This document shows positions 24,847 through 37,670 of a DNA stretch of 64,000 nucleotides, piece by piece. The notes under the pieces were generated by a model. It made no database searches. It was not told the DNA's origin and worked only from the letters and a program-made list of their open reading frames with translations. The stretch is from Chiua virens. Taxonomy: Eukaryota > Basidiomycota > Agaricomycetes > Boletales > Boletaceae. How positions within the stretch are numbered: the stretch's first letter is position 1; every line of letters begins with the position of its first letter. The DNA lies in assembly GCA_019787685.1 (NCBI GenBank), contig JAHNUO010000001.1:2108001-2172000 (forward strand). The letters run 5' to 3'. Both the position numbers and the translations under genes were made by a program.

Positions 24847-25291
24847 ACGGAGCCACTGATCATAATGCTACTACTTGGCAATATCACGCGAGTACTTTAA
24901 AGTTTCACACTAAGCGAGACGCTGACCTGTATGGGGAACAATGGGGCACGCCCCCTGAACGTTCTCCCGCGCTGTCAACGAGTTCTCCATTGTTCTTAAC
25001 CACGACCACGCTTCCGGTTCTTTTGTGCTCCCGCAAGGGCAACCCACCAGGTTATGAGACAAAGGAATTTGGTGCCAAATGCCTCGATTACCTGATTTTG
25101 CCGCAGGTTTTTAGCCGTAAGCTTGTTGCTCTTTCCCGTCCGGTGAACATCTGCTTTGCCCTGGCGTGTCTCTAGCTTTGTTCGCCCGTACAGGAAGGTG
25201 GGTGGCAAGTATCCATATATAACACGTTCTAGCACGCGAAGCACTATAACCCCTCCGATTTCCTGACTAGCTTCATTCCTTACTTCCACAG
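24847..25291. other. Intergenic, no gene seen
   Basis: Short open frames here have no family resemblance and no supported splice pattern. The region is taken as the BRX1 3' flank plus the promoter of the arrestin-like gene; an AG directly before the ATG at 25292 leaves room for an upstream non-coding exon. Confidence 0.5.
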
Positions 25292-26916
25292 ATGCCGCTT
25301 GCATTGACTATTCAACCGTACTCAGATGTCCTTGACATGTATGGGAACGCGGATTCGTCGTAAGAGGTTCTGATTCATTTCATGCAATCCCGAGCCTCAT
25401 CATATATATTCGCAGATCCCAGTTCTCGCTTTCAGGCCACATCTCCGTCGCACTCACCTCCCCATCCTTGCTATTCGTTCGACGAAGAACAACCACGCGT
25501 ATCGTGCTCAAGTCCTTAACTATTACCTTTGAAGGCCAGTCAGAAACGCTCTCTCCTGGGACCGGTTATGCTGCTGTTCGCCTTTGTTCGATTACGCGTG
25601 AGTTACTACCTGGCGCACCTGTGGACCTCTCAAACGAAGGTCACGAGGACTCCGATAAATCCTGTATGTGGAATGTTGTCTTCGACATTCCTGTGCCTGG
25701 CTGGCTACCAAGCACCTCGGAATATGAAGACGCCTCAATACAAGCCGCCAGGAACTCGTACGCTCTTTATGCCACTGCCACTTTCATCGACATCAACGAC
25801 ACTCATTTCTCATTTCCCTTTGCGAATCTTTGTGGCTCTGTCCTTCCCCGAACGCGTGTAATCGAGGCAGATAGATGTCCAGTCGTGCTTCGACGCTTTA
25901 TTGAACCCGAGCTTGGATCTTCTAGCGTGTTCCCGATGTCTATCTACTTTGTGGACACATGTCGTGAACCGGATTCCAAGCGTCCATCCCGGAAATATAT
26001 TCCACCCGAGGTTTTGGAGAAGATTCAAGTCGTCGCCAGCATACCAAGTGCTACAGCGATGGATGAGACTTCCGTTCCTTTCGTCCTGCGTATCCGTGCA
26101 AAAGACCTGGACGACTCCCAACGGAATCAATTAAGAATAGCGGAATTTTCTGTCGATGTAGAGCAAGTAGAGGTGTATAGGTTTGGTTCCATCCAAGCTT
26201 TTGTTGGCTAGAGTTCTAATTTCCCATTGACTAGAAACTCGAGCGGAATCGACATCAATCAGTATCCCATTCCCCCGTACAGGTGTCAACCTCCTCGTGT
26301 TCCGTTGCGAAACTCTCACCCCATCCGTGCCCTGTACGATACCGGTTTTCTTGGGACATTTAAATCGAGTGTACAGCGTTCCTTCTCTATCCTTTCTGCC
26401 ACCGAGTCGGGCAAATACATCATTTCTGGGGACGGCCGTATTTTCACACACCGCAACGACCGGTCCCTTGAAGCCAGCTGGTACATTCTAGAAACCAAGA
26501 TTCCTATCCTTACGGAATCCTACGTGCGCGACTGGGCGGGTACCCAGAAGCGAAGGATCACCGAGAGTAGCCCACTTTTCAGCGTGGAGCACCACCTACG
26601 CGTCGTGATTAACTGCGAATACGGCCACGCCAATCGTGGGGAACCGTCGATATCCGAACGTCTTCATTTTTCTCTTCCGATGAGGCACGTCAACGTACCC
26701 GAAGTCGAGATTGACTCTAGACATGCTATGGAGCACAATCATGGGGACGTGCGGAAGAACCTACCTTACACGCAAACTCTTCCAGCTTATTCCCAGCTCT
26801 TTAACTCAAACGGCGAACGTAAAGTCGACGACTCGACTCCGTTGCCCATTTACGAGCCTCCTCGCGCGTCTCCGTCGCCTGAATCTCCTCCCTTGAATCA
26901 ACAAAGGACGTTGTAA
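25292..26916 (+). CDS. Arrestin-like (alpha-arrestin/ART-type) adaptor protein
   Basis: Three exons (25292-25359, 25416-26180, 26235-26916) encode 504 aa. The first half reads as an arrestin N-domain: SLSGHISVALT, RIVLKSLTITFEGQSETLS, then MWNVVFDIPVPGWLP and YALYATATFID. The second half has the C-domain pattern (EASWYILETKIPIL, EHHLRVVINCEYG). The tail is disordered and proline-rich with tyrosine-proline elements (LPAYSQLFN, PLPIYEPP) that resemble ubiquitin-ligase-binding PY motifs without being exact PPxY. Alpha-arrestins recruit Rsp5-type ligases to plasma-membrane transporters. The assignment rests on fold-like pattern, not on a strong signature, so the subfamily is uncertain. Confidence 0.6.
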
Positions 26917-27633
26917 CCCTTTTTGCGTACCACTTATTTCGCTTAGTCTGGAATCCTTGCCACGTTCCTTTATACTTGCGCGGATGTGCTTGGGCATAAT
27001 TTATGATAGTAATCTTTCAGCTTTCCCCGTGTCGATTTACTCCGGATCTTATGTCCTTTCTCCACCTTCGAGCATTGAACTAAAATTGATTAGTACTGCA
27101 TTGAAACCTCGGTGCACTTCTGTCTCGCTGCTTATAGTCCTTTCACTTTTCAGTGTTCACATCTATAGCATGGCTTGTACGTACAAAATTCCGTCGTCGA
27201 ATCAGCGTCACCATCTAAATCCGAGACATTTTCAAGGTTCAACTTATCTGACACCATAATATGATGGTGAAACATTAAACGTGTCATTCACGCTGAGTAG
27301 CATTTTCCCTTCGTTCCACTTCCAGTTATCTCTACGGATGCGGCGCTCTGCCAGTTACTGCGATTGATCCTAGTACCCCCCCTCGTGTGCCTCTGAGTCC
27401 CCATTTGATTACCTCAAGATGCGACTGTAGGACGAGGCCAGATCGGCAGGAAGAAAGTACCCCGAACGCTCGAAAAGGCCATCCGGTGGCGATTCAGTGT
27501 GTCTTGGATATGACTGAGTTTCGCCACTGCCAGTCAGGTTACGCTAGTTTCACTTCGGTGTGCCGTAGTCGTACGGCGACCTTGGGCTACAAATACGCCA
27601 TGGGGCGTGTCAAGTGTCCAACCTCCCACACCC
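26917..27633. other. Intergenic, no gene seen
   Basis: 717 bp without supported coding sequence, holding the arrestin 3' flank and the upstream region of the terpene synthase gene. It is more AT-rich on the left. No repeat or RNA gene recognised. Confidence 0.5.
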
Positions 27634-28958
27634 ATGCAAGCTTATCGTATTCCCAACTTCCTCCGTCTTCTTCCCAAGAAACCAGGTGGCGAGATCAGTC
27701 CCTACTTCAAGGACGCTGATAACGGGTACCACTCTTGGGTTCGCGAGAAAATCGGCTGGCTCTTCGCCATCGTGCGTATTTCTTACTTGCACTCGTTGAC
27801 CCAGTCCCCTCTGAATCCCAACCTTAGGAGGTCTATAATGCAGAAATGCCACTGCTAGCGGCTTTAGCATGGCCTCTCGCTTCTTGTAAGGAGTTGAGAG
27901 GGATTCTCGATTACATGACAACATCGTTCATGCTGGAGGAGCTGACGTGGGCACCATTCCGCTGCTTCATCTACGTGCGTTTACTGAGCTTTGTCTACTA
28001 GCGATCGTTGTTCGAGCACAAAGGCTGTCGCCCGCTCACAATTGTGGATGAGAACACTCTCGCAATGTGACAAAGGAGACAACTCTCGTCATCCGTTCAT
28101 CCAAACAATGCGCAGGTTGGTTACTAGATGCTAGTCGCAAGTCGCTTTTATCCTGATGATCGTATGTATCGCAGGGAATTGGTCCCTAGCATCAAAGCTG
28201 CCGTCGACCCTTTCCACTGGCCGCAGTTCATCGACTCGAACGAACACTTTTCCAGGAACACCATTCAAGAAGCCCTTGATCGAGAAGCACACTCTAAGAA
28301 GACAGTCATTCGTGACATCCAAACTTATACGGTGATGCGTCGAGAGTCTATCGGTACCCGTCCGTGCCTTGTTCTGATGCGGTCTACTCGCCGTCTCTAC
28401 ATCCCCGACGACGTCTTAATACATCCCACCATAAGGGAGATGGAGGATGTCGCATTGGACATGGTTTTCATCGTTAACGTAAGAACCCTCTTCTAGTCCT
28501 TTCTCCACTGAAACCTGGATCACCAACACCTTTGTATGCAGGACGTTTACTCTTTCAAGAAAGAACGCGGTGATAACGGGGGGTTGAACAACCTTCTAAT
28601 CGTCATGCAAAAAGATCCGGTCACTGATCATCTGGATCTACAGCAGAGGCTCGATTTTACCGAGAAATTGTTCAAGGCAGCCCTTGACCGCTTCTACGCG
28701 TGCAAGAAAACGTTACCTTCATATAATCGGGATCTGGATCAGCACCTCGCAGCGTATGCTGACGGACTGATCGACTGGATAGCGGGGAACATCCAGTGGA
28801 GTGCTGTGAACCACCGTTACAACACGTTCGTGGACGACCAAGACAGAAAGAATCATATCATGCGATTGGAGTTTGATGGTCCTCGTCGCAAATTACAGCG
28901 ATTTTCGCTGGTTTTCCTTGCTGCACTGACCGTCACTCTGTTGTATTGTTTCTTGTGA
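27634..28958 (+). CDS. Sesquiterpene synthase (class I terpene cyclase) with hydrophobic C-terminal tail
   Basis: Five exons (27634-27771, 27828-27946, 28002-28115, 28175-28478, 28542-28958) encode 363 aa. The start follows the family pattern (MQAYRIPNFLRLLP). The metal-binding NSE/DTE motif is NDVYSFKKE at the exon 4/5 junction; TYTVMRRESIGTRPCLVL and a WSAVNHRY tail motif are also typical of basidiomycete enzymes. The aspartate-rich motif is EELTD (after TTSFML), with Glu in the first position instead of Asp. The enzyme would ionise and cyclise farnesyl diphosphate; the product is not predictable. Unusual: the last ~18 residues (FSLVFLAALTVTLLYCFL) form a hydrophobic, tail-anchor-like segment. 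No cytochrome P450 or other biosynthetic partner gene lies beside it. Confidence 0.88.
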
Positions 28959-29065
28959 TTTTTTGTACCGTGATTTCACCAATGCTTGCTCTGAGATTTT
29001 ATGTTTAATATGATGAAACCTGTCCCCAGTGACGCTCTTGGTAGGGTACCTACTAGACTTATTCT

Positions 29066-29725
29066 TTACTTCCTCGAATTGTATTTGGGGTCAACCAATT
29101 TCACCCTCCTTTTGTCGACTTCCCAGGTCTCTACAGGACCCTCACACTTGACGAGCCAAACCTCCACGCCATCAAAGCCCGTGAGACGGACATCCCCACA
29201 CTGTAGTGAGATCGACTGCCCATCACCAATCTGGCGAACGACACCCGTGTCTGTCATCATGTGCGCTATTTCATCGCGATCCGCCTTGTCTTGGTCCGCA
29301 ATGTAACACAACGACATGTGCGGAAACCGCGGGGCACTGGGTTTAAGACCACAATCGCGCAAGTGGGCCAGTATCTGGTTCTGGAAACCGACGAGTTCCT
29401 GCGTTGGATGGATGTCAATAAACACGGAGCGGTAGTAATGATCGCCGACGGCGAGCGATCGGAAATTAGCATGGATCGGTGGGTGATTCTCGGGGACGGC
29501 GTTGAGGAGAACATCCGGGATCCCAAGATCTGATGAGGGGACGGTCGCAAGAGTGATGTGGGGTAGGATAGTGGGGTAGGAACTCGGGGAGTGATGATGA
29601 TCTGTCGAAGCACATCTGGGGAGACTGGATTTGATCATATCCATCTGTGCCACTAGCCAGAGAGAAATGCCTGAACAGAAGTTGCGTGAGGAATCACCGT
29701 CACTTGGCCTTTGGACCTTACCCAT
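29066..29725 (-). CDS. CPD1: 2H-family cyclic phosphodiesterase (CPD1-like)
   Basis: Best model: exon 1 is only the four bases ATGG (29722-29725), joined to 29066-29670, giving 202 aa starting MGISLWLVAQMD. The two H-x-T/S motifs that define the 2H superfamily are PHITLAT and PHMSLCY, about 110 residues apart. Yeast Cpd1 hydrolyses ADP-ribose 1'',2''-cyclic phosphate, made during tRNA splicing. The 51-nt intron is a multiple of three without a stop, so an unspliced mRNA would encode a form with an extra 17 residues. The removal is preferred because family proteins begin directly with the SLWLV strand. Confidence 0.82.
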   Translation of the reverse strand: MGKVQRPSDGDSSRNFCSGISLWLVAQMDMIKSSLPRCASTDHHHSPSSYPTILPHITLATVPSSDLGIPDVLLNAVPENHPPIHANFRSLAVGDHYYRSVFIDIHPTQELVGFQNQILAHLRDCGLKPSAPRFPHMSLCYIADQDKADRDEIAHMMTDTGVVRQIGDGQSISLQCGDVRLTGFDGVEVWLVKCEGPVETWEVDKRRVKLVDPKYNSRK

Positions 29726-29941
29726 CCTGAGTCAATGCAAAGCTGATTGAATTGTGTGGAACCAACAGTTGAACGTCGCAAAGACGAGACCAAGTTAATT
29801 TACGCACGACGAAAGCCTCGCAGACACAGATTCAGTGTAAGTGCTCACAATTACTATCAGTAAAAAAACTTCCGAACTAATGCTTCCAGATACTGTCCGT
29901 ACATCACTCGGAGGACTCACGCAGGTCCCAAGCTCACCCAG

Positions 29942-31777
29942 CTACTTCCGACACCAGGTGCTCTCAAGATCTCCGTCATTACTCTCCACATCCGCGTCGG
30001 AGCCCAGCTCATGTTCGTTGCCATCGGGATGCGGATCGGGTAGTACTACAGGTTTTGAAATGGTGGAGACTGGTGGCATTGACTGGTGCTGAACTGAGGG
30101 AGTTACTCCAGGGCCTGGGGCAGGCTCTGTGTGAGAGGTAGGAACTACGGATCTGGCGGCACAATTCCTGTCAGCCCAAGACGGAATATGTAAAAGACGA
30201 TTTCGGATGTCCACCAGGAGGTGAGGGAGAACCAGAAGGCCATCCAGGACTACGGGAGGAAGGTACGATGCGAATGTATAAGTACCAGCTAACGAAGGAT
30301 GGCGTAAGCTGGCAGAATGGCGACACAGTGCTGACATACCTCCTGCCCCAACAGAAAACCTATCGCCACGTATCCAGTTCTTGACCTTTTCATATAGAAG
30401 ACCAATACCAATACCAAAAACGACTTTTCCGGAATATCTTGCTTTAGTTCCGGCACTGACCACGCCGACAAGGCTGTCGACAAAAGTAGACACATCCACT
30501 GGAACACGTGAAGCACGTGTCTCTCTGAGGGAACTGAATGCCGCCCCATAAGTGGCTTTCTCGGAGGGTGTCCAATCGTCCATGTTGACCCCGACGTCGG
30601 GATCACTCGTAGATGGACCAACTGCCCCTACGTCAACCGTTACAATACGGATCGTGTTCATCCCTCGGGCGGAAGCAATTTCCCGGCGGAGAACATCGGC
30701 TGCACGGAGAGTGGCAGCAGCGCTCATAGCACTCACGCTGCCAAATGGTAATCCCACACGTGCGTCAGCAGCTGGTAAACATATGATCACAGACTTGTGA
30801 CCACGTGCACGTGAGGCGTCTGTGCGGAGCAATGGCAGTAAGGCCTGGATTGCTTGAAGTGGTGCAATGTGTGTGGAAAGCAGATGGGGAAGATAAATGC
30901 TGCGCAAGGAGATTTGTTCGAACGGCGCTGGTGCACAGTGAACAGCGGTGGTTGGCATGCCCAGCAACGATATCACTGAATGGACCAGAGGGTGATAAGA
31001 AGTGGGCGCGTATGGGTCACCTGCGACAGTTATAGGAAATCGTCGGGAAAGTGTCGATGCCAAAGAACGAAGGAAAATGGGGATTGTCCCCGGCTGGGGT
31101 AAAATGGTCGATCATCTCTTTGACCAAGATTGGTGAAAACGTACCTCGTTAGGATCCAGGATAAGGGCGCGAACGAAGCCATGGCTCTTGCTTTCAATGT
31201 CATTGACAGCTCCTGGGGAGGAAACACTAGTGACGACAATATAACCTTGTTTCTCAAGCTCCATGACCTAGAGGAAGTCCCAAGGGATGATCACCGCCCA
31301 AAATAACAACTTGAAAAGATGTTAAGTTAGCGCCATGAAGGATGAGCGAGAGTACACACCAATAGCCTGGCGTTTCTCGCCTTGTGGAGACATTATCTTG
31401 ACCCTTTTCCCCTTGAGGGACCTCATGCGGGCGACACCGTATCCCACGAGTAAGCCTGCTCCGAGAACTGAAACGACCATGCCCGATGATATCCATGGAT
31501 TCTGGACAACGAAGTCCCCAGCTCTGTCGATCAATGACTTCGGTGGAGGTGGAGAGGGTGGAGGGGGTGGGGGTACTTCGAATGCCCCAAGTCCGGGAAC
31601 ATGGATGTCCGGGAGAGAAGGCAGGCCACGAGGACCGAAGCGAGAAATGTCGAGCCACAGGCGGTTTACAGTTTCTTGGATGTTTGGAAGATCAGGTGAA
31701 GCGGCTGCCAGGGTGTCGGTGACAAGACGTTCGACATGGTCGAAATACTGTTCTAATTCGTCGATAGTCGGCACCAT
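29942..31777 (-). CDS. Fungal DUF1776 protein (SDR-like, membrane segment), one frameshift
   Basis: Four exons (31360-31777, 31145-31309, 30340-31093, 29942-30288) give 560 aa once one extra base is dropped. The N-terminus has a proline-rich stretch and a hydrophobic segment (SSGMVVSVLGAGLLVGYG), then a Rossmann-like start VVILGGDHPLGLPL and YIVVTSVSSPGAV, resembling short-chain dehydrogenases. The block SVISLLGMPTTAVHCAPAPF and KSVIICLPAADARVGLPFGS belong to the fungus-specific DUF1776 family of unknown function. A single extra base near 31268 separates LGLPL from VMELEKQGY. Intron 30289-30339 is 51 nt without a stop, so both spliced forms stay in frame. The C-terminus is acidic and disordered. 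Confidence 0.78.
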
Positions 31778-31870
31778 GATTCGTCGTGGTCAAGCACAAT
31801 CAAGCACAAAATGGTACTGGCCTCTTTGATAGAGCACAGCATCATCTAATACTAGCATTTAAAGGAAAAG

Positions 31871-31880
31871 AAAAAAAAAC
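31871..31880 (-). terminator. Pol III oligo-T terminator of tRNA-Ser
   Basis: An A-run on the plus strand reads as a T-run on the minus strand a few bases beyond the tRNA 3' end, which is the standard Pol III stop signal. Confidence 0.6.
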
Positions 31881-31885
31881 ACGTC

Positions 31886-31966
31886 GACGCCAGCAGGATT
31901 CGAACCTACGCACTCAAAGAGTAACAGATTTCTAATCTGTCGCCGTAACCACTTGGCTATGGCGCC
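31886..31966 (-). tRNA. tRNA-Ser (anticodon AGA)
   Basis: Read on the minus strand this folds as a class II tRNA. The acceptor stem pairs GGCGCCA with TGGCGTC, the anticodon stem pairs ACAGA with TCTGT around a TTAGAAA loop, giving anticodon AGA. A long variable arm (CTCTTTGAG hairpin) and the T-loop GGTTCGAATCC are present. No intron. The long variable arm and anticodon agree on serine. It sits between the DUF1776 gene and ATP synthase beta with an oligo-T run (minus strand) just after its 3' end, as expected for a Pol III terminator. Confidence 0.93.
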
Positions 31967-32121
31967 CATGCCAACTGACTCAAGGCGATACGTCACAGCG
32001 TCAATCGTTCTTGAACATTCACAGCGAGGTATGAGGAAAATTTTCGTGTCACTGAATGCTACACGATTAACCACAAAGTACGAAAGCAGTGAGTAGCATC
32101 ATGTATATAACATCTATGTCT

Positions 32122-34046
<1,925 letters not shown>

Positions 34047-34158
34047 TCAAACTCAGATCAAATCTCCGCTACACCCGATTTCAGCCGTGTCGCTTATGTA
34101 AATTCAGTCGAGTAGCCACAGACGCGTATTTTTCCCACGGACGCGTTACTCACTTGCA

Positions 34159-37100
34159 ATGAACGATCCCTTTCTGCCAACGGGATCCTCTTTCTTACCG
34201 AATGGCCTCCTGGGTAGCTCGTCCATCTCCACCCTGGACACTCCGTACAGCCAAAACATACCTCATTCAAGGCCCTTGCGCAGAGGACGATGGTACGCCG
34301 CATTGTTTCCAGTCTTCGCGCATTCTTACAGGTCCTTCACCAGAATCACTTTCACCATCGCAGGGTAACCACTTCAGCTTCTAATCATTGTCCTCTTTCT
34401 CATGTAAATTAGATGATACCTTCCTTCCAATTTCAGCTATCTTGGGTCTCAAATCCGATCACTTCAGCGAGACCTCGCTGCTACCCTCATGCTCTCGCGT
34501 GCCTCTTCGCGCGACAACACTTGATGGAGAACCAGTACTCATCTCCCGCAAATCCCGGATGGCAACCACGCGAAAAGTGCGGAATCTCACACATATTCCT
34601 ACCTTCATTAACTTTACCATAAGTCCTCTTCGACTTCGTCAATGGCAGACCTACTGGACGTACCTATTCACAGGCTCATGGATGAGCTTTCGGCATCCGT
34701 GTCTTTGATCACTGACAGTTCAGTATGTACATGCATCTTTTGGTGCGCTTCACGTGGCTCTCATACAAAAGGAAAAGGATTTCAGATTCACAAAAGTCTG
34801 CGTCTCACCGTCCACTCGATGACACGTTATGGGTCGATCAGTATCGGCCCCAGCGCTTCACAGAACTTCTTGGTAATGAAAGGGTAGCCAGGGAAGTGAT
34901 GGCTTGGGTAAAACAATGGGACTGGTGCGTCTTCGGTAAGCGAAGATATAAGAAACGGCCCAGAGAAGACGAGCAGGACTATGATCCCGAGGATGAATAC
35001 CATCGACCTAGAGAAAAGGTCAGTTGGCTCGTAACGTCGTGTTTCTGGACATCAACTTCCCTATCATCAGCTCCTCTTGATATCCGGACCTCCTGGGCTC
35101 GGGAAGACTACGCTAGCACACGTCATTGCTGCTCAGGCGGGTTACGAAGTGGTGGAAATAAACGCCAGGTTCGCGCATGGCTATGGCCACCCTTATCTTC
35201 AACTAAATGTACTACAGTGACACACGTTCAGCAGCAATCGATCGATGACCGGGTCCGTCCCATACTTGAATCAGGCTCTACAGTCAGAAGCATGAAGCCT
35301 GTCTTACTCATTATCGATGAGATTGACGGTGCCACCGGCGGTAGTGGTGACAACGTATGTCGCAATTTTGGCCACCTTCTAGTACTGAAGTAAAATTTTC
35401 TCAGTCCAGCGGGTTTGTTCAGAAACTGGTCTCATTGACTTTCGATAGACCAAAGAGAAAGCGTAAGCTATTTCTTTACGAATTCCTACTTCGACTTAAA
35501 CTACTGAACAGGGAAGGGTGGAGCTCAGAATGACAAGCGACCTTTACTGAGGCCCATCATCTGCATATGTAACGACCAGAACGCGCACTCCCTCGCTAAA
35601 TTGCGTCCACATGCAAGGCAGATTCGATACACGCGACCAGCTGATATTCACATTGTCAAACGGCTTCGGGAGATCTGCGAGCTCGAAGGGTTGGATACAG
35701 ATACAAGAGCGCTCAGTACTTTGGTTCAAGTCGCGAAGGGTGATCTTAGAGGTTGTATGAACACCCTGCAGGTCTGTCATCCCGCTCTATGCCTTAGATA
35801 TGTTGTTGATCAGTACGGAACAGTTTATAAAATCACGCAACGAGTGCGTTACCGAGGAGTTGATTCGTCGTGCCACGGTTGGCATGAAAGAGACGGATGT
35901 TACGGCAACAGCAGTCCTGAACGACATATTTTCCCCTCTGTCGCGCAAGCGTATTCGGGAACTAGCAATGAGTGATATAGAGGAGACACGATATGTGAAT
36001 CGCCTCAGTCGAGCTATAGAAGCACTCAACAACTTCCCTAACATCGCCAACGGTATGTCTTCTTGCAGATAATCTTCCATTGTCGTTGAATCCTTTTAGG
36101 ATGCTTTGCGCATTATACAGATTGCCACAGACACGAGGCAAGCGTGACTCGATATGAGATGGCAAATGAGTGGTTAGGAACATTTGACATATTCTCCTCG
36201 GCTATGTATGCCGACGGTGATTTTGGCCTGCAAGTATATCTTCCCTACCTTCTCGTTCCATTCCATCCACTGTGCCGAGAACGTGCAGGGAAACGAGTCG
36301 AAAGAGACTCTACAGACTGGGATGTAAGCACCTCTCAAAGTCGTGCTTCACAACTGCTGATATCCGTTGACCGTAGAATTTATTGGTTACACGAACCAAC
36401 GAGGACATTCTGAAGTCAATTTGCGATGGGATTCACACTTCCGGCAAGAACACAGCTTCTAATCGACATCTGATCATGGGTCAAGTTCTCCCGTTAGAAT
36501 TTGCTCCTTACATCAACCGTATCATATCACCTCCTTTGCGACCCGTGAGTCCACTTGAAAGTCTACGGTCGAACCAAAATCAGCTTATCTTCTCTCATTA
36601 TAGGTGAATAGTCAGATCATCAGACCTGGAGAACGTGCTCTGCTCACCCGTCTTGTCGAGATCATGGTTTCGCTTGAACTTCGCTTCGTTCAAGAAAAAA
36701 CAGAGGATGGCCAACTGGTTTATAGACTCGACCCGTGTGTACGGTCACAACTTGAGTTTGTTTGCCACTTATGAGGAGACAGGCCAATAGATGTTTTCGT
36801 GACCTACGACGGGAAGCGCGCAGATGATATTGCAATCTCAAGATATGCTGTTCGTCACCTTATTGCTACGGAGGTTGGTACCTTCTTCATCCCTGGTCCC
36901 TCCAGCTGACCTCGTCACAGATCGACACTGCGCTGGCCGCTCGACTGGCAGTCGCGACTGAAAAAACAAGTATCGTACCAAGAAACCTACTTAAGGGGTT
37001 GGTCTTGTTTTCCTCTCCGAATTTTCATTCATCGTTCTTGCAGGCCTAGCGCACGAGAGTCTGAGGGTAACGGAGATACAGCGGGCGACGCGGAAGCGGA

Positions 37101-37418
37101 AGGTCCGTTGAAACGAACCCAATCGTCGGGCTTTGTCCACGGGCCTATCAACAAACGAGCCCGCACAGAAAGTCACATCGACATTGCAGACAAAGTAAGA
37201 CTCCCCCAACGTTGATCTCGAGGCAGTCTGACCTGGATTTCTCTTACCAGCCGCCGGTTGACTTCTTCGGAAGACCGATCACGATATCCAAGACTACAAG
37301 CACATCTTCGGTTAACACAAAATATCAAATGATTCAGGCATTCCAAACGACATATCGATACCGTGAGGGTAATTCAGCTGCCGTTCGAAAGGCAGTCAAA
37401 GTGGTTTCCTTCATGTAA
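34159..37418 (+). CDS. CTF18: CTF18, RFC-like clamp loader large subunit (one frameshift)
   Basis: About 16 exons, ~825 aa. Ctf18 with Dcc1, Ctf8 and Rfc2-5 loads PCNA and supports sister-chromatid cohesion. Seen: TTLDGEPVLISRK near the N-terminus, LWVDQYRPQRFTELLGNERV (AAA+ box II), Walker A SGPPGLGKTTLAHVIAAQ, Walker B LLIIDEIDGATGG, sensor-1 PIICICNDQNAHSLAKLRPH, then LFQ-type C-terminal EANEW-like block YEMANEWLGTFDIFSSAMY and the terminal VDFFGRPITISK. Near 35233-35237 one extra base separates INASDTRSAA from SIDDRVRPI. The start is uncertain: MNDPFLPTG (34159) and MASWVAR (34202) are in different frames, and a further base error there would merge them. It is divergent from ATP2, 184 bp apart. 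Confidence 0.88.
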
Positions 37419-37670
37419 TGTGTGTCTAATTAGCTTATGTAATATGCTAGTGGTCTGTTCCTCGATTATCTTGCGATCAATTAGTCGTCCTCAGGCGCGT
37501 CGCTGCCAACTAGACGTAACATGACTCGCCGGCAACAAATTTCAGGCTGTACTTTGCGACGATTAAAACCTTGAGGCGTTGCACGCACCACAGCCAGTTG
37601 CTCCGGTCTGGGCGTTAATTGGCGTACCTCTACCTAACCCTCTCAGGCTACTGCTATCGCACACACCAAG

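Noticed and set aside
24847..25175. Open frame of about 110 codons after BRX1
   Set aside because: No family resemblance, unusual composition, no splice support; it overlaps the BRX1 stop region and is best read as chance.
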